Below the pieces are notes generated by a model. That model did not search any database. It worked only from the letters and a program-made list of their open reading frames with translations, and was not told the origin of the DNA. The position numbers and the translations under genes are program-made. From Syntrophaceae bacterium UBA6078 (lineage in GTDB: Bacteria; Desulfobacterota; Syntrophia; Syntrophales; UBA2210), in NCBI GenBank assembly GCA_002428735.1, contig DIXO01000078.1, positions 1 to 47,115 on the forward strand: a stretch of 47,115 nucleotides of DNA, read 5' to 3'. Numbering within the stretch: the stretch's first letter is position 1; each line of letters starts with the position of its first letter. Below are positions 32,500 through 41,566 of the stretch, piece by piece.

Positions 32500-34579
32500 C
32501 GCTCATCACCAGCATACCCAGAGATTTGATGTTCACGTCGCGGGTAATCTCGTTGTGAGAAAGAACGACGATGGTGGGGAAAAACTTTTCCAGTATATTC
32601 CTCAGATATATCCTGACGCCGGGGGAGCAGAGGATGATCGGCTGCAACCCCTTTTCGGTGAAGGTCTTGACGAATTTCTGGAGATTGCCCACGATCTTCT
32701 GGATCGTCGTGGGGTCCGCCACAACGAATGACTCATATTCGGAATGCTGAACCGATTTATCGATACGCTCCTCGATGTCGGGTGAAACCATGATAACGGT
32801 CATGTTCCCCTCCGCGTCCCGGTATTCCCGCGTGATCAGACGGGAGAGGGCCTGCCTCACATAGCCGGTCAGGACGTCGACGTTCTTTGTCAGGGGCGCG
32901 TAATCCGCCACCGTTTCCAGTATGGTGAGAAAATCGCGGATGGACACCCGCTCTCTCAGGAGCCTCTGGAGCACCTTCTGGAGCATGCCGAGGGACACGA
33001 TCTTCGGTACGATCTCCTCCACCACCTTGGGGTGGGTGTTCGCCAGGCTGTCCAGGAGCGACTGGACCTCCTGCCTGCCCAGAAGTTCGCCCGCATGGGT
33101 CTTGACGATTTCTGTCACGTGAGTTGTAACGACCGTGGCCGGATCCACGACGACTACCCCCTTGGCTTGAACCGATTCCTTTTTCTTTCCATCTATCCAG
33201 ACGGCAGGCAACCCGAAGGAGGGTTCTGTCGTCTTGATTCCCTCTATGGCCGGCCCTTCCTCCCCGCCGGTGATGGCGAGATAGTGCCCCATCTGTATCT
33301 CCCCGCGGGCAACCTCGACCCCCTTCAGCTTCACGATATACTCGCCGGGTTTTATCTGCAGGTTGTCCCGGATATGTATGGGGGGCATGATGAACCCCAT
33401 CTCAATGGCCATCTGCCTTCTCAGAACCTTTATCCTCTTCAGCAGTTCCCCTCCCTGTGCCGAATCAACAAGAGGGACCAGGCTGTACCCCATCTCCAGT
33501 TCAAGGGAATCGAGAGGCGGAAGTGCCTCCATCGACTCCGTCGCCGTCTCAGCGGGCCGTTCCTCCGTGGCTTTCTTTGCTTCGGTTCTTCGTGACGCCT
33601 TGAGTGTTCTGTACGCGATAATCCCTGTGGCGAGTGAGAGGAGCAGAAACGAAACCTTCGGCATCCCGGGGATCAGCCCGAATACAAGGAGGATCGCCGA
33701 AGCTGAAGCGATCACCTTGGGCTGGATGAAGAGTTGTGCCGTCACCTCCCTGCTCAGATCGCTCGAGGCCGTGGTGCGCGATATAAGCATCCCCGCCGCG
33801 GTCGATACCACCAGCGCCGGAATCTGGGTCACCAGTCCATCCCCCACGGTGAGGAGGGTATAGACATGTGCCGCATCCGTCACCGACATCCCCTGCTGCA
33901 TCACCCCCACAATCAGACCGCCGAGAATATTGGTGATGGTGATGACAATCCCCGCGATGGCATCCCCCCGGACAAACTTGCTCGCCCCGTCCATGGCCCC
34001 GTAGAAATCGGCCTCCAGGCTGATCTCATGCCTTCTTCGCCGCGCCTCCGCATCGTTGATCAGTCCCGCGTTAAGATCGGCGTCGATACTCATCTGCTTC
34101 CCGGGCATGGCGTCGAGGGTGAACCGCGCCGCCACCTCGGCTATTCTCGTCGAGCCCTTGGTTATGACGACGAAATTGATCAGGACCAGCACCAGAAATA
34201 TGATGAACCCGACCACGTAGTTGCCCCCAACAACGAAGGAACCAAAAGCCTGAATGACCTGTCCCGCCGCTCCCGGACCCTCGCCGCCGTGGATAAGGAT
34301 GATACGGGTCGTGGCCACGTTGAGGGAGAGGCGAAGGAGCGTGGCGATCAACAGAATGGACGGAAAAACGGAAAAGTCGAGGGGCCGGGCCACGTACACG
34401 GACACGAGGAGGATAATCAGGGCAAAGGTGATGCTGAAGGAAAGAAGAATATCAAGAAGGAAGGGGGGCAGCGGTATCATCATGACCAGAAGGATGCCCG
34501 CGATCCCGGCGGCCAGGGCCGTATTGCTCCCTTTGAAGAGGCGGCTGAAGCTGGCTATGTCGGCGTATGAGCTTGCCAT
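32489..34579 (-). CDS. flhA: Flagellar type III export gate protein FlhA
   Basis: FlhA forms the nonameric ring of the export gate and couples export to proton flow. The 696-residue product has an N-terminal half with about eight membrane helices (LPPFLLDILLSFSITFALII). A loop contains the FHIPEP-type signature FVRGDAIAGIVITITNILGG with KQMSIDADLNAGLI. The large cytoplasmic C-terminal domain docks chaperone-substrate complexes. Length is normal (E. coli 692). It is flanked by flhB (3 bases away) and flhF. Confidence 0.98.
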   Translation of the reverse strand: MASSYADIASFSRLFKGSNTALAAGIAGILLVMMIPLPPFLLDILLSFSITFALIILLVSVYVARPLDFSVFPSILLIATLLRLSLNVATTRIILIHGGEGPGAAGQVIQAFGSFVVGGNYVVGFIIFLVLVLINFVVITKGSTRIAEVAARFTLDAMPGKQMSIDADLNAGLINDAEARRRRHEISLEADFYGAMDGASKFVRGDAIAGIVITITNILGGLIVGVMQQGMSVTDAAHVYTLLTVGDGLVTQIPALVVSTAAGMLISRTTASSDLSREVTAQLFIQPKVIASASAILLVFGLIPGMPKVSFLLLSLATGIIAYRTLKASRRTEAKKATEERPAETATESMEALPPLDSLELEMGYSLVPLVDSAQGGELLKRIKVLRRQMAIEMGFIMPPIHIRDNLQIKPGEYIVKLKGVEVARGEIQMGHYLAITGGEEGPAIEGIKTTEPSFGLPAVWIDGKKKESVQAKGVVVVDPATVVTTHVTEIVKTHAGELLGRQEVQSLLDSLANTHPKVVEEIVPKIVSLGMLQKVLQRLLRERVSIRDFLTILETVADYAPLTKNVDVLTGYVRQALSRLITREYRDAEGNMTVIMVSPDIEERIDKSVQHSEYESFVVADPTTIQKIVGNLQKFVKTFTEKGLQPIILCSPGVRIYLRNILEKFFPTIVVLSHNEITRDVNIKSLGMLVMSDAD

Positions 34580-34582
34580 CGG

Positions 34583-35653
34583 TTACCCTCGTTTCATCTT
34601 CATCCCGTACACGAACGCCAGAACCTCGGCAACGGCGCGGTACAGATTTGCCGGTATTATTTCATCCACATCGACCTTCCTATACAATACCTGTGCCAGC
34701 GGTTTGTTGTTCACGATGGGAACATGGTGTTTTCTGGCGATGTCCTTGATATTCTGAGCAATAAAATCGGCGCCCTTGGCCACCACCGTCGGAGCGGACA
34801 TCTTTTCCTGATCGTAGAGGAGCGCCACGGCAAGATGGGTGGGGTTGGTAATGACCACATCCGCCTTGGGGACATTCGCCATCATCCGCTTTCGGGCCGC
34901 TTCCCGCTGGAGGCGCCGTATGCGCGCCTTGATGAGGGGATCCCCTTCCGACTGCTTGGACTCGTCTTTTATCTCCTGTTTCGTCATCCGCAGCTCTTTT
35001 TCAAATTCCCATTTCTGATAGGCGTAATCGAGCGCCGCCAGGACTATCAGAACCAGGCAGACGCTGAGGATGATCTTGAATGAAACTCCGCAGATATAGA
35101 GCAGTATTCCCCACACGCTCTGGTCCACGAGGAGGACGAATCTCTCCGCTTCCCCCCTCATGATGATGTAGACGGCGAAACCGACAATCGCGATCTTGAA
35201 GATGTTCTTCACCAGTTCCACCAGAGATCTGATGGAAAAGAGACGCCCGAATCCCTGAATGGGATCGATCTTGGAAAATTTCGGCTGAACCGACTCCGCC
35301 GAGAGCACAAAACCGACCTGGAGATAGTTTACAAGGAGGCTGACAAAGAGGGCGGCCAGAAAGAGAGGAAAAACCAGCACGAACACCCGATATATGACGT
35401 CGATGGAGAGGGCGTGGATATTGCTGTAATCAACGCCGAACCCGGCCGACTGGCTCAAGGACCACCGGGTGAGCTCCATGATCTTCTCCCCCGTGGCGGC
35501 TGAACCGAACCAGAAGAAGATCAGTCCCGCCACCAGGACCGCCACGGACGAGACCTCTCTGCTCTTCGCCACCTGCCCCTTTTTCCGCGCATCCTCGCGC
35601 TTCTTGGGGGTGGCTCGCTCGTTCCGTTCCTGATCCTTGTTCTGTTCAGCCAT
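34583..35653 (-). CDS. flhB: Flagellar export switch protein FlhB
   Basis: FlhB switches export from hook to filament proteins. The 356-residue product has a charged N-terminus (RATPKKREDARKKGQVAKSR), four membrane helices and a cytoplasmic domain with the self-cleavage site NPTH at residues 270-273, followed by LAVALLYDQEKMSAPTVVAKG. A separate gene at 25783-26073 encodes a protein equivalent to the part after this cut. It follows fliR and precedes flhA in standard order. Confidence 0.97.
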   Translation of the reverse strand: MAEQNKDQERNERATPKKREDARKKGQVAKSREVSSVAVLVAGLIFFWFGSAATGEKIMELTRWSLSQSAGFGVDYSNIHALSIDVIYRVFVLVFPLFLAALFVSLLVNYLQVGFVLSAESVQPKFSKIDPIQGFGRLFSIRSLVELVKNIFKIAIVGFAVYIIMRGEAERFVLLVDQSVWGILLYICGVSFKIILSVCLVLIVLAALDYAYQKWEFEKELRMTKQEIKDESKQSEGDPLIKARIRRLQREAARKRMMANVPKADVVITNPTHLAVALLYDQEKMSAPTVVAKGADFIAQNIKDIARKHHVPIVNNKPLAQVLYRKVDVDEIIPANLYRAVAEVLAFVYGMKMKRG

Positions 35654-35715
35654 ACGCGCACCCTCGATGCCGGCGGATTAGCCGTCTATCCGCTGACGGT
35701 CCTGTCAAGAAATCA

Positions 35716-36486
35716 TCACATGAGCCGCAAGAGTTCGTGGAGCCTGTCTCCGAAACCGATAAAGATGGAGCCCATCATCCGCGAGACAAGAGGGAGGGCG
35801 AGGCCGATACCGACCAGTCCCATGGCTATCTTCACGGGAAACCCCACAATGAGGATATTCATCTGGGGAACGGTACGGGCGATCAGACCAAACCCGATGT
35901 CGACCATGAGGAGCACTGCCACGGCAGGGGCCCCCACCTTGACGGCGATGATGAAGAGATCCTTCGCCAGTCCGGCAATGGACCGGACCAGTTCCCCCGA
36001 AAAGGAGAATTCGAAGGGAACAACCAGCCGGTAGCTGTCGGCGACGGCGGACAGATAGACATGGTGGCCGTCCAGGGCGAGGAAGAGCAGAACGGCAAAG
36101 AGGTACTGGAACTGAGCCAGAATCGATACCTGGGAACTGGTGACAGGGTCGAAGACATTCACGATGGCAAACCCCATCTGAAAACCCACGAGCTGCCCCG
36201 CCATCTGGACCCCGGCAAAGATGAGACTTCCCGCAAAGCCGATAATGATACCGATCATGACCTCTCCCAGCATCCGCACGATGAGCGGCAGGACCTCGGG
36301 AGGGGGAGGGCTCATCTCCACAAAGGGGAAGATGAGAAGGGCTATCATCAGGGAGAGACCGGCCTTCACTCTGGCCGGGGCCGAGGTGCTCCCGAAGATG
36401 GGGATGGTGACCACGATTGCCCCCACCCGCAGGAAGACGAAGATGAATGTCTCTATCTCGGCTGCGGTTATATTCAGCATATTCAT
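35716..36486 (-). CDS. fliR: Flagellar export gate protein FliR
   Basis: FliR forms, with FliP and FliQ, the export channel core. The 256-residue product has about six membrane segments, with IFVFLRVGAIVVTIPIFGS at the start and DGHHVYLSAVADSYRLVP-like residues in the middle that are typical of FliR. The ATG at 36486 is preceded by GGAGAAGA and starts MNMLNITAAEIE. An upstream open stretch lacks family resemblance. It lies 14 bases after fliQ. Confidence 0.95.
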   Translation of the reverse strand: MNMLNITAAEIETFIFVFLRVGAIVVTIPIFGSTSAPARVKAGLSLMIALLIFPFVEMSPPPPEVLPLIVRMLGEVMIGIIIGFAGSLIFAGVQMAGQLVGFQMGFAIVNVFDPVTSSQVSILAQFQYLFAVLLFLALDGHHVYLSAVADSYRLVVPFEFSFSGELVRSIAGLAKDLFIIAVKVGAPAVAVLLMVDIGFGLIARTVPQMNILIVGFPVKIAMGLVGIGLALPLVSRMMGSIFIGFGDRLHELLRLM

Positions 36487-36500
36487 CGCCGTCTCTTCTC

Positions 36501-36770
36501 CTATCGTATATACATCGGTATGGTGTTAAAAAGTTTCTGGGTATAGGTAACGATAAGATTGAGCATCCAGGGGAGCGCGACGATGAGGGCAACCATGACG
36601 CCCACGATCTTGGGAACGAAGGTCAGCGTCATCTCCTGTATCTGTGTGACGGCCTGAAAGATGCTGACGATCAGTCCCACGATGAGACCCACCACAAGCA
36701 TGGGAGCGGCCAGGAGCAGAGTAACCTTGACTGCTTCCGCCATGAGCCCTATGACCAGATCGGCTGACAT
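36501..36770 (-). CDS. fliQ: Flagellar export gate protein FliQ
   Basis: FliQ is a small channel subunit of the export gate. The 89-residue product has two membrane helices, with the conserved LLLAAPMLVVGLIVGLIVSI, FQAVTQIQEMTLTFVPKIV and a C-terminal hydrophobic segment. Length matches the family exactly (E. coli 89). About 90 bases without a gene separate it from fliP; they contain a CCCCGC-CA-GCGGGG hairpin at 36791-36804. Confidence 0.97.
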   Translation of the reverse strand: MSADLVIGLMAEAVKVTLLLAAPMLVVGLIVGLIVSIFQAVTQIQEMTLTFVPKIVGVMVALIVALPWMLNLIVTYTQKLFNTIPMYIR

Positions 36771-36861
36771 CCGTTTCTCACCTTGTCATCCCCGCCAGCG
36801 GGGCATGAGCGTTAAAAATCTATTTCCTGCCGGAAAGACGCGGTATGCGCCTTCCGATCCC

Positions 36862-37704
36862 CTATCCGAAGCTTTGCACCAGCGAGCCGACGATGAGATT
36901 CCACCCGTCTACCAGAACGAAAAGGAGGAGCTTGAACGGCAGACTGATCATGATGGGCGGCAGCATCATCATACCCATTGACAACAGCACGCTGGCGATA
37001 ACCATATCCAGAATCAAGAAGGGCAGATAGATCATGAACCCGATCTGAAAGGCCGTCTTCAGTTCACTGATGACAAAGGCGGGAATCAAAACGGGAAGCG
37101 TGATTTCATCGGCGTTCCGGGGTCGTTCCCCCTTCGCGATTTTTACAAAAAGGGCGATATCCTTTTCCCTCGCCTGTTTCAGCATGAATGCCTTTATGGG
37201 CTGAGCCGCCAGATTGAGGGCCCTTTCGCCCGATATTTCCTCCTGGAGATAGGGCCGCAGGGCCTGCGAATTCACCGTATTCCAGACGGGGGTCATGATA
37301 AAAAAGGTCAGGAAGAGAGACAGCCCGACGATAATCTGATTCGCCGGCATCTGCTGCGTCCCCAAGGCGTGCCGGAGAAGAGAAAGGACGACCACGATCC
37401 GCGTAAACGAGGTCAGCATGATCAGGATGGCGGGGGCAAGAGAGAGTATGGTGAGGAGAAACAGAAGCTGGAGAACAACCGATACCCTCCCCGGTTCATC
37501 CGTGCCCTCCCCCACATTCAGGCTGATGGAGGGAATGGAAAAGGGCTCTCCCCACGAAGAGACTGCAAGGAAAAAGATAACGGCAAGTATCAGGATAGCG
37601 GAGACAACGCCTTTCCCGATCCCGGCCCCGCCTTCACCTGTCCGGCGACCCGCCGCCCATGCGCGGTCAATCGTTCTCGATTGTGCTGAACCATCACGAA
37701 TCAA
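36862..37704 (-). CDS. fliP: Flagellar export gate protein FliP
   Basis: FliP is the main subunit of the export channel. The mature part shows LQLLFLLTILSLAPAILIML, TSFTRIVVVLSLLRHALGTQ and QMPANQIIVGLSLFLTFFIM, all strong FliP signatures, and later PAFVISELKTAFQIGFMIYL. A hydrophobic signal sequence (VSAILILAVIFFLAVSSWG) is present, preceded by about 32 polar residues. The only usable start in frame appears to be a TTG at 37704, overlapping the fliO stop by 11 bases. The polar extension is unusual for a signal peptide. Confidence 0.95.
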   Translation of the reverse strand: MIRDGSAQSRTIDRAWAAGRRTGEGGAGIGKGVVSAILILAVIFFLAVSSWGEPFSIPSISLNVGEGTDEPGRVSVVLQLLFLLTILSLAPAILIMLTSFTRIVVVLSLLRHALGTQQMPANQIIVGLSLFLTFFIMTPVWNTVNSQALRPYLQEEISGERALNLAAQPIKAFMLKQAREKDIALFVKIAKGERPRNADEITLPVLIPAFVISELKTAFQIGFMIYLPFLILDMVIASVLLSMGMMMLPPIMISLPFKLLLFVLVDGWNLIVGSLVQSFG

Positions 37705-38068
37705 GGCGCGACCTCTTTACAAAACCTTTCAAGTAATTGGAGAAGGATGAGACCCCCTCTTTCTTGACCCGGGCGTCTTTCAGGTGTTCGAGTGATTCGG
37801 GGTCCATGATCTCCGTGAGGAGGGATATGGTGCCGCTCGTGATGCCGACGACGATCACGCGTCCCAGCACATCAACAAGCATGATGCTGCTTTTGGGCCC
37901 CAGATAGAGGGAAGACAGAATCCGTATGAGCTCCCTGTCATTGATTGCTCCCCCTCCCCGCCTCATGATCTTTCTGAACAGCCAGGCCGTCATGATCAAG
38001 ACGCCTATCGTCACGGCAAGGGCCGAGGCGATCTTCAGAAGAGAGGAAAAGAGTTCGGGTGAATCCAT
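37694..38068 (-). CDS. fliO: Flagellar biosynthetic protein FliO
   Basis: FliO is a small membrane protein assisting FliP assembly. The 124-residue product has one N-terminal membrane helix (IASALAVTIGVLIMTAWLFR) and a cytoplasmic beta-rich domain containing IRILSSLYLGPKSSIMLVDV and LGRVIVVGITSGTISLL, typical of FliO. It sits between fliN and fliP as expected. Confidence 0.9.
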   Translation of the reverse strand: MDSPELFSSLLKIASALAVTIGVLIMTAWLFRKIMRRGGGAINDRELIRILSSLYLGPKSSIMLVDVLGRVIVVGITSGTISLLTEIMDPESLEHLKDARVKKEGVSSFSNYLKGFVKRSRLDS

Positions 38069-38082
38069 CGCATCACCGGCCC

Positions 38083-38511
38083 TTATTTCAGCTGATTGAT
38101 TCTCTCGGCATGAGAGACCACATCGGTCAATCTGATCCCGAACTTTTCATTGGCCAGAACAACTTCCCCCATGGCAATCAGGCGGTTGTTGACAAAGACA
38201 TCAAGCGGCTCCCCGGCCAGCTTTGTCAGTTCCACGATTGATCCCCGTCCCAGTTTGAGGAGTTCGCTTATCATCATTTTCCCCCTTCCCAGTTCGACAG
38301 ACACGGTCAGGGGAATATCCAGGATAAAATCCAGCCCCATGAGCGATTCTTGCACGTCTCCCTGCTCCATCTCGCTGAACCTGATACTGCTGACCTCCCG
38401 TTCCACGGACGGAGATCCCTCGTGTGCCCCTTCTTTCCGGGCATCGTCCGTGCCGTTTTCTGCACCTGTATGCATCTCTCGCACCTCACCTTCCGTTTCA
38501 TCCTGTCCCAT
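38083..38511 (-). CDS. fliN: Flagellar switch protein FliN
   Basis: FliN forms the lower C ring and helps set rotation direction and export. The 142-residue product has a variable acidic N-terminus and the C-terminal SpoA domain: LDFILDIPLTVSVELGRGKM, ISELLKLGRGSIVELTKLAG and GEVVLANEKFGIRLTDVV. The ATG at 38511 has AAAGGAGG 8 bases upstream, so the longer frame from 38544 is rejected. The start overlaps the end of fliM by 14 bases. Confidence 0.95.
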   Translation of the reverse strand: MGQDETEGEVREMHTGAENGTDDARKEGAHEGSPSVEREVSSIRFSEMEQGDVQESLMGLDFILDIPLTVSVELGRGKMMISELLKLGRGSIVELTKLAGEPLDVFVNNRLIAMGEVVLANEKFGIRLTDVVSHAERINQLK

Positions 38512-39499
38512 GTAAAAGCCCTCCTTTCTCATCCGTACAGGCAATTATCTCAACGGCCTGGTTTCCCTTGTAGCTCCCCGGACGCCCCTTGAACTTGAGA
38601 ATGTCCTCCACGAACACGTTCAGGGTGTCATTGATATGCGTATCCAGGGGGATTACATCCCCCTTCTTCAGACTGATCACGTCCCTTCCGGTCAATTCCG
38701 CTTTCCCCAGTTCGACGGTCAGGGATACCATTGACGTGTAAAGCCTCTCCACAAAACGGCTCGCCCATTTCTTGTCCACATCGGCGGTATCCGTCCGGTA
38801 GCTCACCTGCAACTTGTCCCTGATGGGTTCGATGGTCGAGTAGGGAATACAGAACTTGATCTCTCCCGAAGCGACCCCCATATCGATCTCAAAGGGCAGA
38901 ACAATGACCGTGTCGGCGGGCATGACGAGCTGTGCGAACTGGGGGTTTGTTTCCTGCCGCTGGTAGACGACCTCGATTTTCAGGATCGTTTCCCATACCT
39001 TTTCAAAATCGGAGAGCGCGTTCAGCGCGATCCTCTTGATGACGTTATTCTCAATGACGGTAAAATCCCGTCCGTCCATCTTGAATGACTCCCGCCCCGA
39101 CCCGCCGAAGATGAGATCCACCAGGGTAAAGGCGACCTGGGGCTCGACGGTCAGCAGCGCGCTTCCCCCCAGGGGCTTCATCTGAAAGATATGGAGGCTC
39201 GCGGGGAGCTGAAGCGATTTCACGAAATCCGAATATTTGAGCACGTTCATGGCCACGGCGTTCACGGTGATAACCCGTTTCAGCAGGGCTGAAAGGGTCG
39301 TCCTGAAGAGCCGGGTGAATTTATCGGCCGCCAGGTCCAGGGTCGGCATCTTCTGGCCGATGATGCGGTCCTGGGCCGTCAGATCATAGGGCCGGATCTC
39401 GGAGGGATCGATTGATTCTTCCTGTTCCGTTTCGACCTCACCGTCCGACACCCCCTTCAAGAGGGTATCGACCTCTTCCTGTGACAGTACCTGGGACAT
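38498..39499 (-). CDS. fliM: Flagellar switch protein FliM
   Basis: FliM binds phosphorylated CheY and links it to the rotor. The 333-residue product begins with the CheY-binding peptide VLSQEEVDTLL. It contains a CheC-like middle domain with LPASLHIFQMKPLGGSALLT and GGSG, and a C-terminal SpoA domain (LGKAELTGRDVISLKKGDVI). The presence of the CheY peptide implies chemotactic control, though no che genes lie in this window. Confidence 0.97.
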   Translation of the reverse strand: MSQVLSQEEVDTLLKGVSDGEVETEQEESIDPSEIRPYDLTAQDRIIGQKMPTLDLAADKFTRLFRTTLSALLKRVITVNAVAMNVLKYSDFVKSLQLPASLHIFQMKPLGGSALLTVEPQVAFTLVDLIFGGSGRESFKMDGRDFTVIENNVIKRIALNALSDFEKVWETILKIEVVYQRQETNPQFAQLVMPADTVIVLPFEIDMGVASGEIKFCIPYSTIEPIRDKLQVSYRTDTADVDKKWASRFVERLYTSMVSLTVELGKAELTGRDVISLKKGDVIPLDTHINDTLNVFVEDILKFKGRPGSYKGNQAVEIIACTDEKGGLLHGTG

Positions 39500-39560
39500 C
39501 TCTATCCTCTCATCAATGCATCAATGTACGTCGAACGGCCCGTCATACCGGCCCCTCCGG

Positions 39561-40049
39561 TTACTGTATGAGAAACTCGGTAAAATAGATTCTCTTGACC
39601 TGCCCCTTCGTCATATACCGGTTCGTCCGCACGGCTATCTCGTCCCTGAGACTCTGCTTTCCTTCAAACCCGGCTATTTCCTTGTAGTTCTTGGAGGAGA
39701 GAAGAACCAGTATACTGTCCGTCACCTTCGGCCTCAGCTCTTCCAGTTCCGCCAGGCCATCCTGGCTGGACACCTCGAGTTGGATCGTCGTCTTCAGGTA
39801 TCGTTCCCCGTTGTTGTCCATGAGGTTCACCACGAGGGAACCCAGAGACCAGATGCCGGGCTTCTGAGCAACCTTTTTCTCCTCCTGTTTCGCCCCTCCG
39901 GACGAAAGCCCCGTATAGAACTTCCACCCGGCGAATCCCCCGGTCCCGAGGCCGATCACCAGAAAGGCCACCACAATCCACTTGACGAAGGATTTCTTTC
40001 CTTTCTTCGGTTCCTGCTCTTCCTGCTGCTCCTGCTTTTCTTCAGCCAT
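39561..40049 (-). CDS. fliL: Flagellar basal body protein FliL
   Basis: FliL surrounds the stator and supports torque. The 162-residue product has a charged N-terminus, one membrane helix (KWIVVAFLVIGLGTGGFAGW) and a periplasmic domain ending QVKRIYFTEFLIQ. Its start overlaps the second MotB-type gene by 8 bases. A second FliL-like protein with a signal-type N-terminus is encoded at 29149-29640. Confidence 0.93.
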   Translation of the reverse strand: MAEEKQEQQEEQEPKKGKKSFVKWIVVAFLVIGLGTGGFAGWKFYTGLSSGGAKQEEKKVAQKPGIWSLGSLVVNLMDNNGERYLKTTIQLEVSSQDGLAELEELRPKVTDSILVLLSSKNYKEIAGFEGKQSLRDEIAVRTNRYMTKGQVKRIYFTEFLIQ

Positions 40050-40839
40050 TACTGCGCCCTCCTCCGTTCCTGTTTAACATCAAAAGAATATCCACTCGCC
40101 TGTTCAACTCCCTGTTCCCGTCGTTCACAATCTCCACACGGGGCCGCGAATCCGCGTACCCTGCCGCGGAGAGGCGCTCCGGTGAAATCGCTCCCCGGGA
40201 GATGAAGTACTTGACCACATTCACCGCCCGCGCCACCGACAGCTCCCAGTTGGACGGAAATCGTTCCGTGCTGATGGGGGTTTCGTCCGTATTCCCCTCC
40301 ACCCGTATCCGGCAGTCCGTCTCCTTGAGGATGGCGGACAGGGCGTCGAGGGCCGGGATATTCCCCCCTCCCATCTCGGCCTTTCCCGTCTCGAAGAGGA
40401 GCTTCTCGCCCAGGGAAACGGAAACACCATCCCTCACTACCCGCGCCTCCATGAGAGGTTCCCCTGACGGAGGGCCCGCATCGGGCACGGCGGCGGTTCC
40501 CTTTTCGATCGTTTCCGCTATCATCCGCGCCTCCCGGTTGATGCGCTCCGCCAGGTCCACCCGCTCCCTCTCGAATGCCTGGGACGCCTCATCCATGGGG
40601 ATCCCCCTCCCGAGGGGGATAACAAAGGGGGTAAATACCGTTATCTTCTCCTTCTCGCCCCGCTCCGTCAGGTTAAAGACAGAGCGCATGGAGGATGCCG
40701 CCTCCTTCAGTTTCGGCGCATCGAGCTTCGACATGGAAAGGATCAGGACAAAGAAGGTCAGAAGGAGCGTCACCATATCGTTGAAGGTTAACAGCCACTT
40801 TCCTCCCTCATCTTCAGAACGTCTGGCGCCTATCTTCAT
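40042..40839 (-). CDS. motB: Motor stator protein MotB with intact proton-binding aspartate
   Basis: This 265-residue stator subunit spans the membrane once and anchors to peptidoglycan. The membrane segment KWLLTFNDMVTLLLTFFVLI has D21 six residues after W15, matching the essential D32 of E. coli MotB. The C-terminal OmpA-like domain (IRVEGNTDETPI, SNWELSVARAVNVVKYFI, AAGYADSRP) binds the cell wall. It is the second of two adjacent MotB-type genes and overlaps fliL. With MotA it should form the working proton or sodium channel. Confidence 0.92.
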   Translation of the reverse strand: MKIGARRSEDEGGKWLLTFNDMVTLLLTFFVLILSMSKLDAPKLKEAASSMRSVFNLTERGEKEKITVFTPFVIPLGRGIPMDEASQAFERERVDLAERINREARMIAETIEKGTAAVPDAGPPSGEPLMEARVVRDGVSVSLGEKLLFETGKAEMGGGNIPALDALSAILKETDCRIRVEGNTDETPISTERFPSNWELSVARAVNVVKYFISRGAISPERLSAAGYADSRPRVEIVNDGNRELNRRVDILLMLNRNGGGRSNG

Positions 40840-40868
40840 TCAGGACCTCATGCTCAACCCGCCTGCCG

Positions 40869-41564
40869 TCACTCGGGAAGATCAAAAGCGAAGGCGACCC
40901 GCCGGTTTTTCTGTCTCTTCTCGGGGGTGTCGTTCGGCAAGAGAGGCTGGTACTGGCTGAACCCCTCCGCCGAGAGCTTCCCCGTGGAGATGTCTCCCGT
41001 TTCATGGATATACCGCAGAACATTGACCGCCCGGGTCGTGGACAGCTCCCAGTTCGACGGGAATTCGGCGGTATGTATGGGGACATCATCCGTGTGCCCC
41101 TCTACCCGCAGGGAGAAGTTTCCCGCCTTCACGATCTTTCCGATCTCCTTCAGGCTGGGGTGAGCCTCCTCTTTGATCGCCGCCCCCCCCGATTCGAAAA
41201 AGAGATGGCTGGGGAAGGTGACCTTGAACCCCCGCGTCGTTCGTTCTATGTAAACCACCTGATCGAGACCCATTCTTCCCAGGTACGCGGTGAGCGACTC
41301 CATGGCCGTCATGATATGCTCCTCCCGTTCCGCCGCTTTCTGCCGCGAAAGCTTCATCATATCGAGTCCGGAGAGGGGATTCCCCGCGTCTATATTTCCC
41401 CGCCCGTGTATGAAAAGGGACACCTTCTTCTCCTCCAGGCTTGAATAGGAAACGAGCATGGCGAAGAAGGCCACCAGGATCAGGGCGAGAGAACAGTATA
41501 TGGTCTGCCATCCCGCGACGGGGGCTTCCCCTTCTTCTCTGCGCGGTTTCGGCTCCTCTTCCAT
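40869..41564 (-). CDS. MotB-like OmpA-domain protein lacking the channel aspartate
   Basis: The 231-residue protein has the MotB layout: a short cytoplasmic N-terminus, one membrane helix and an OmpA-like peptidoglycan-binding domain (LRVEGHTDDVPI, SNWELSTTRAVNVLRYIHE, AEGFSQYQPLLPNDTPEKR). The helix reads GWQTIYCSLALILVAFFAML. The residue six positions after W19, which is aspartate in MotB proteins, is S25. It should therefore not carry ions by the usual mechanism. It lies between motA and the intact motB, with gaps of only 2 and 29 bases. Confidence 0.88.
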   Translation of the reverse strand: MEEEPKPRREEGEAPVAGWQTIYCSLALILVAFFAMLVSYSSLEEKKVSLFIHGRGNIDAGNPLSGLDMMKLSRQKAAEREEHIMTAMESLTAYLGRMGLDQVVYIERTTRGFKVTFPSHLFFESGGAAIKEEAHPSLKEIGKIVKAGNFSLRVEGHTDDVPIHTAEFPSNWELSTTRAVNVLRYIHETGDISTGKLSAEGFSQYQPLLPNDTPEKRQKNRRVAFAFDLPE

Positions 41565-41566
41565 CT

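Noticed and set aside
36791..36804. CCCCGC-CA-GCGGGG hairpin between fliQ and fliP
   Set aside because: No T tract; termination here would cut off fliQ and all genes beyond it, and the sequence does not match the repeat at 27393.
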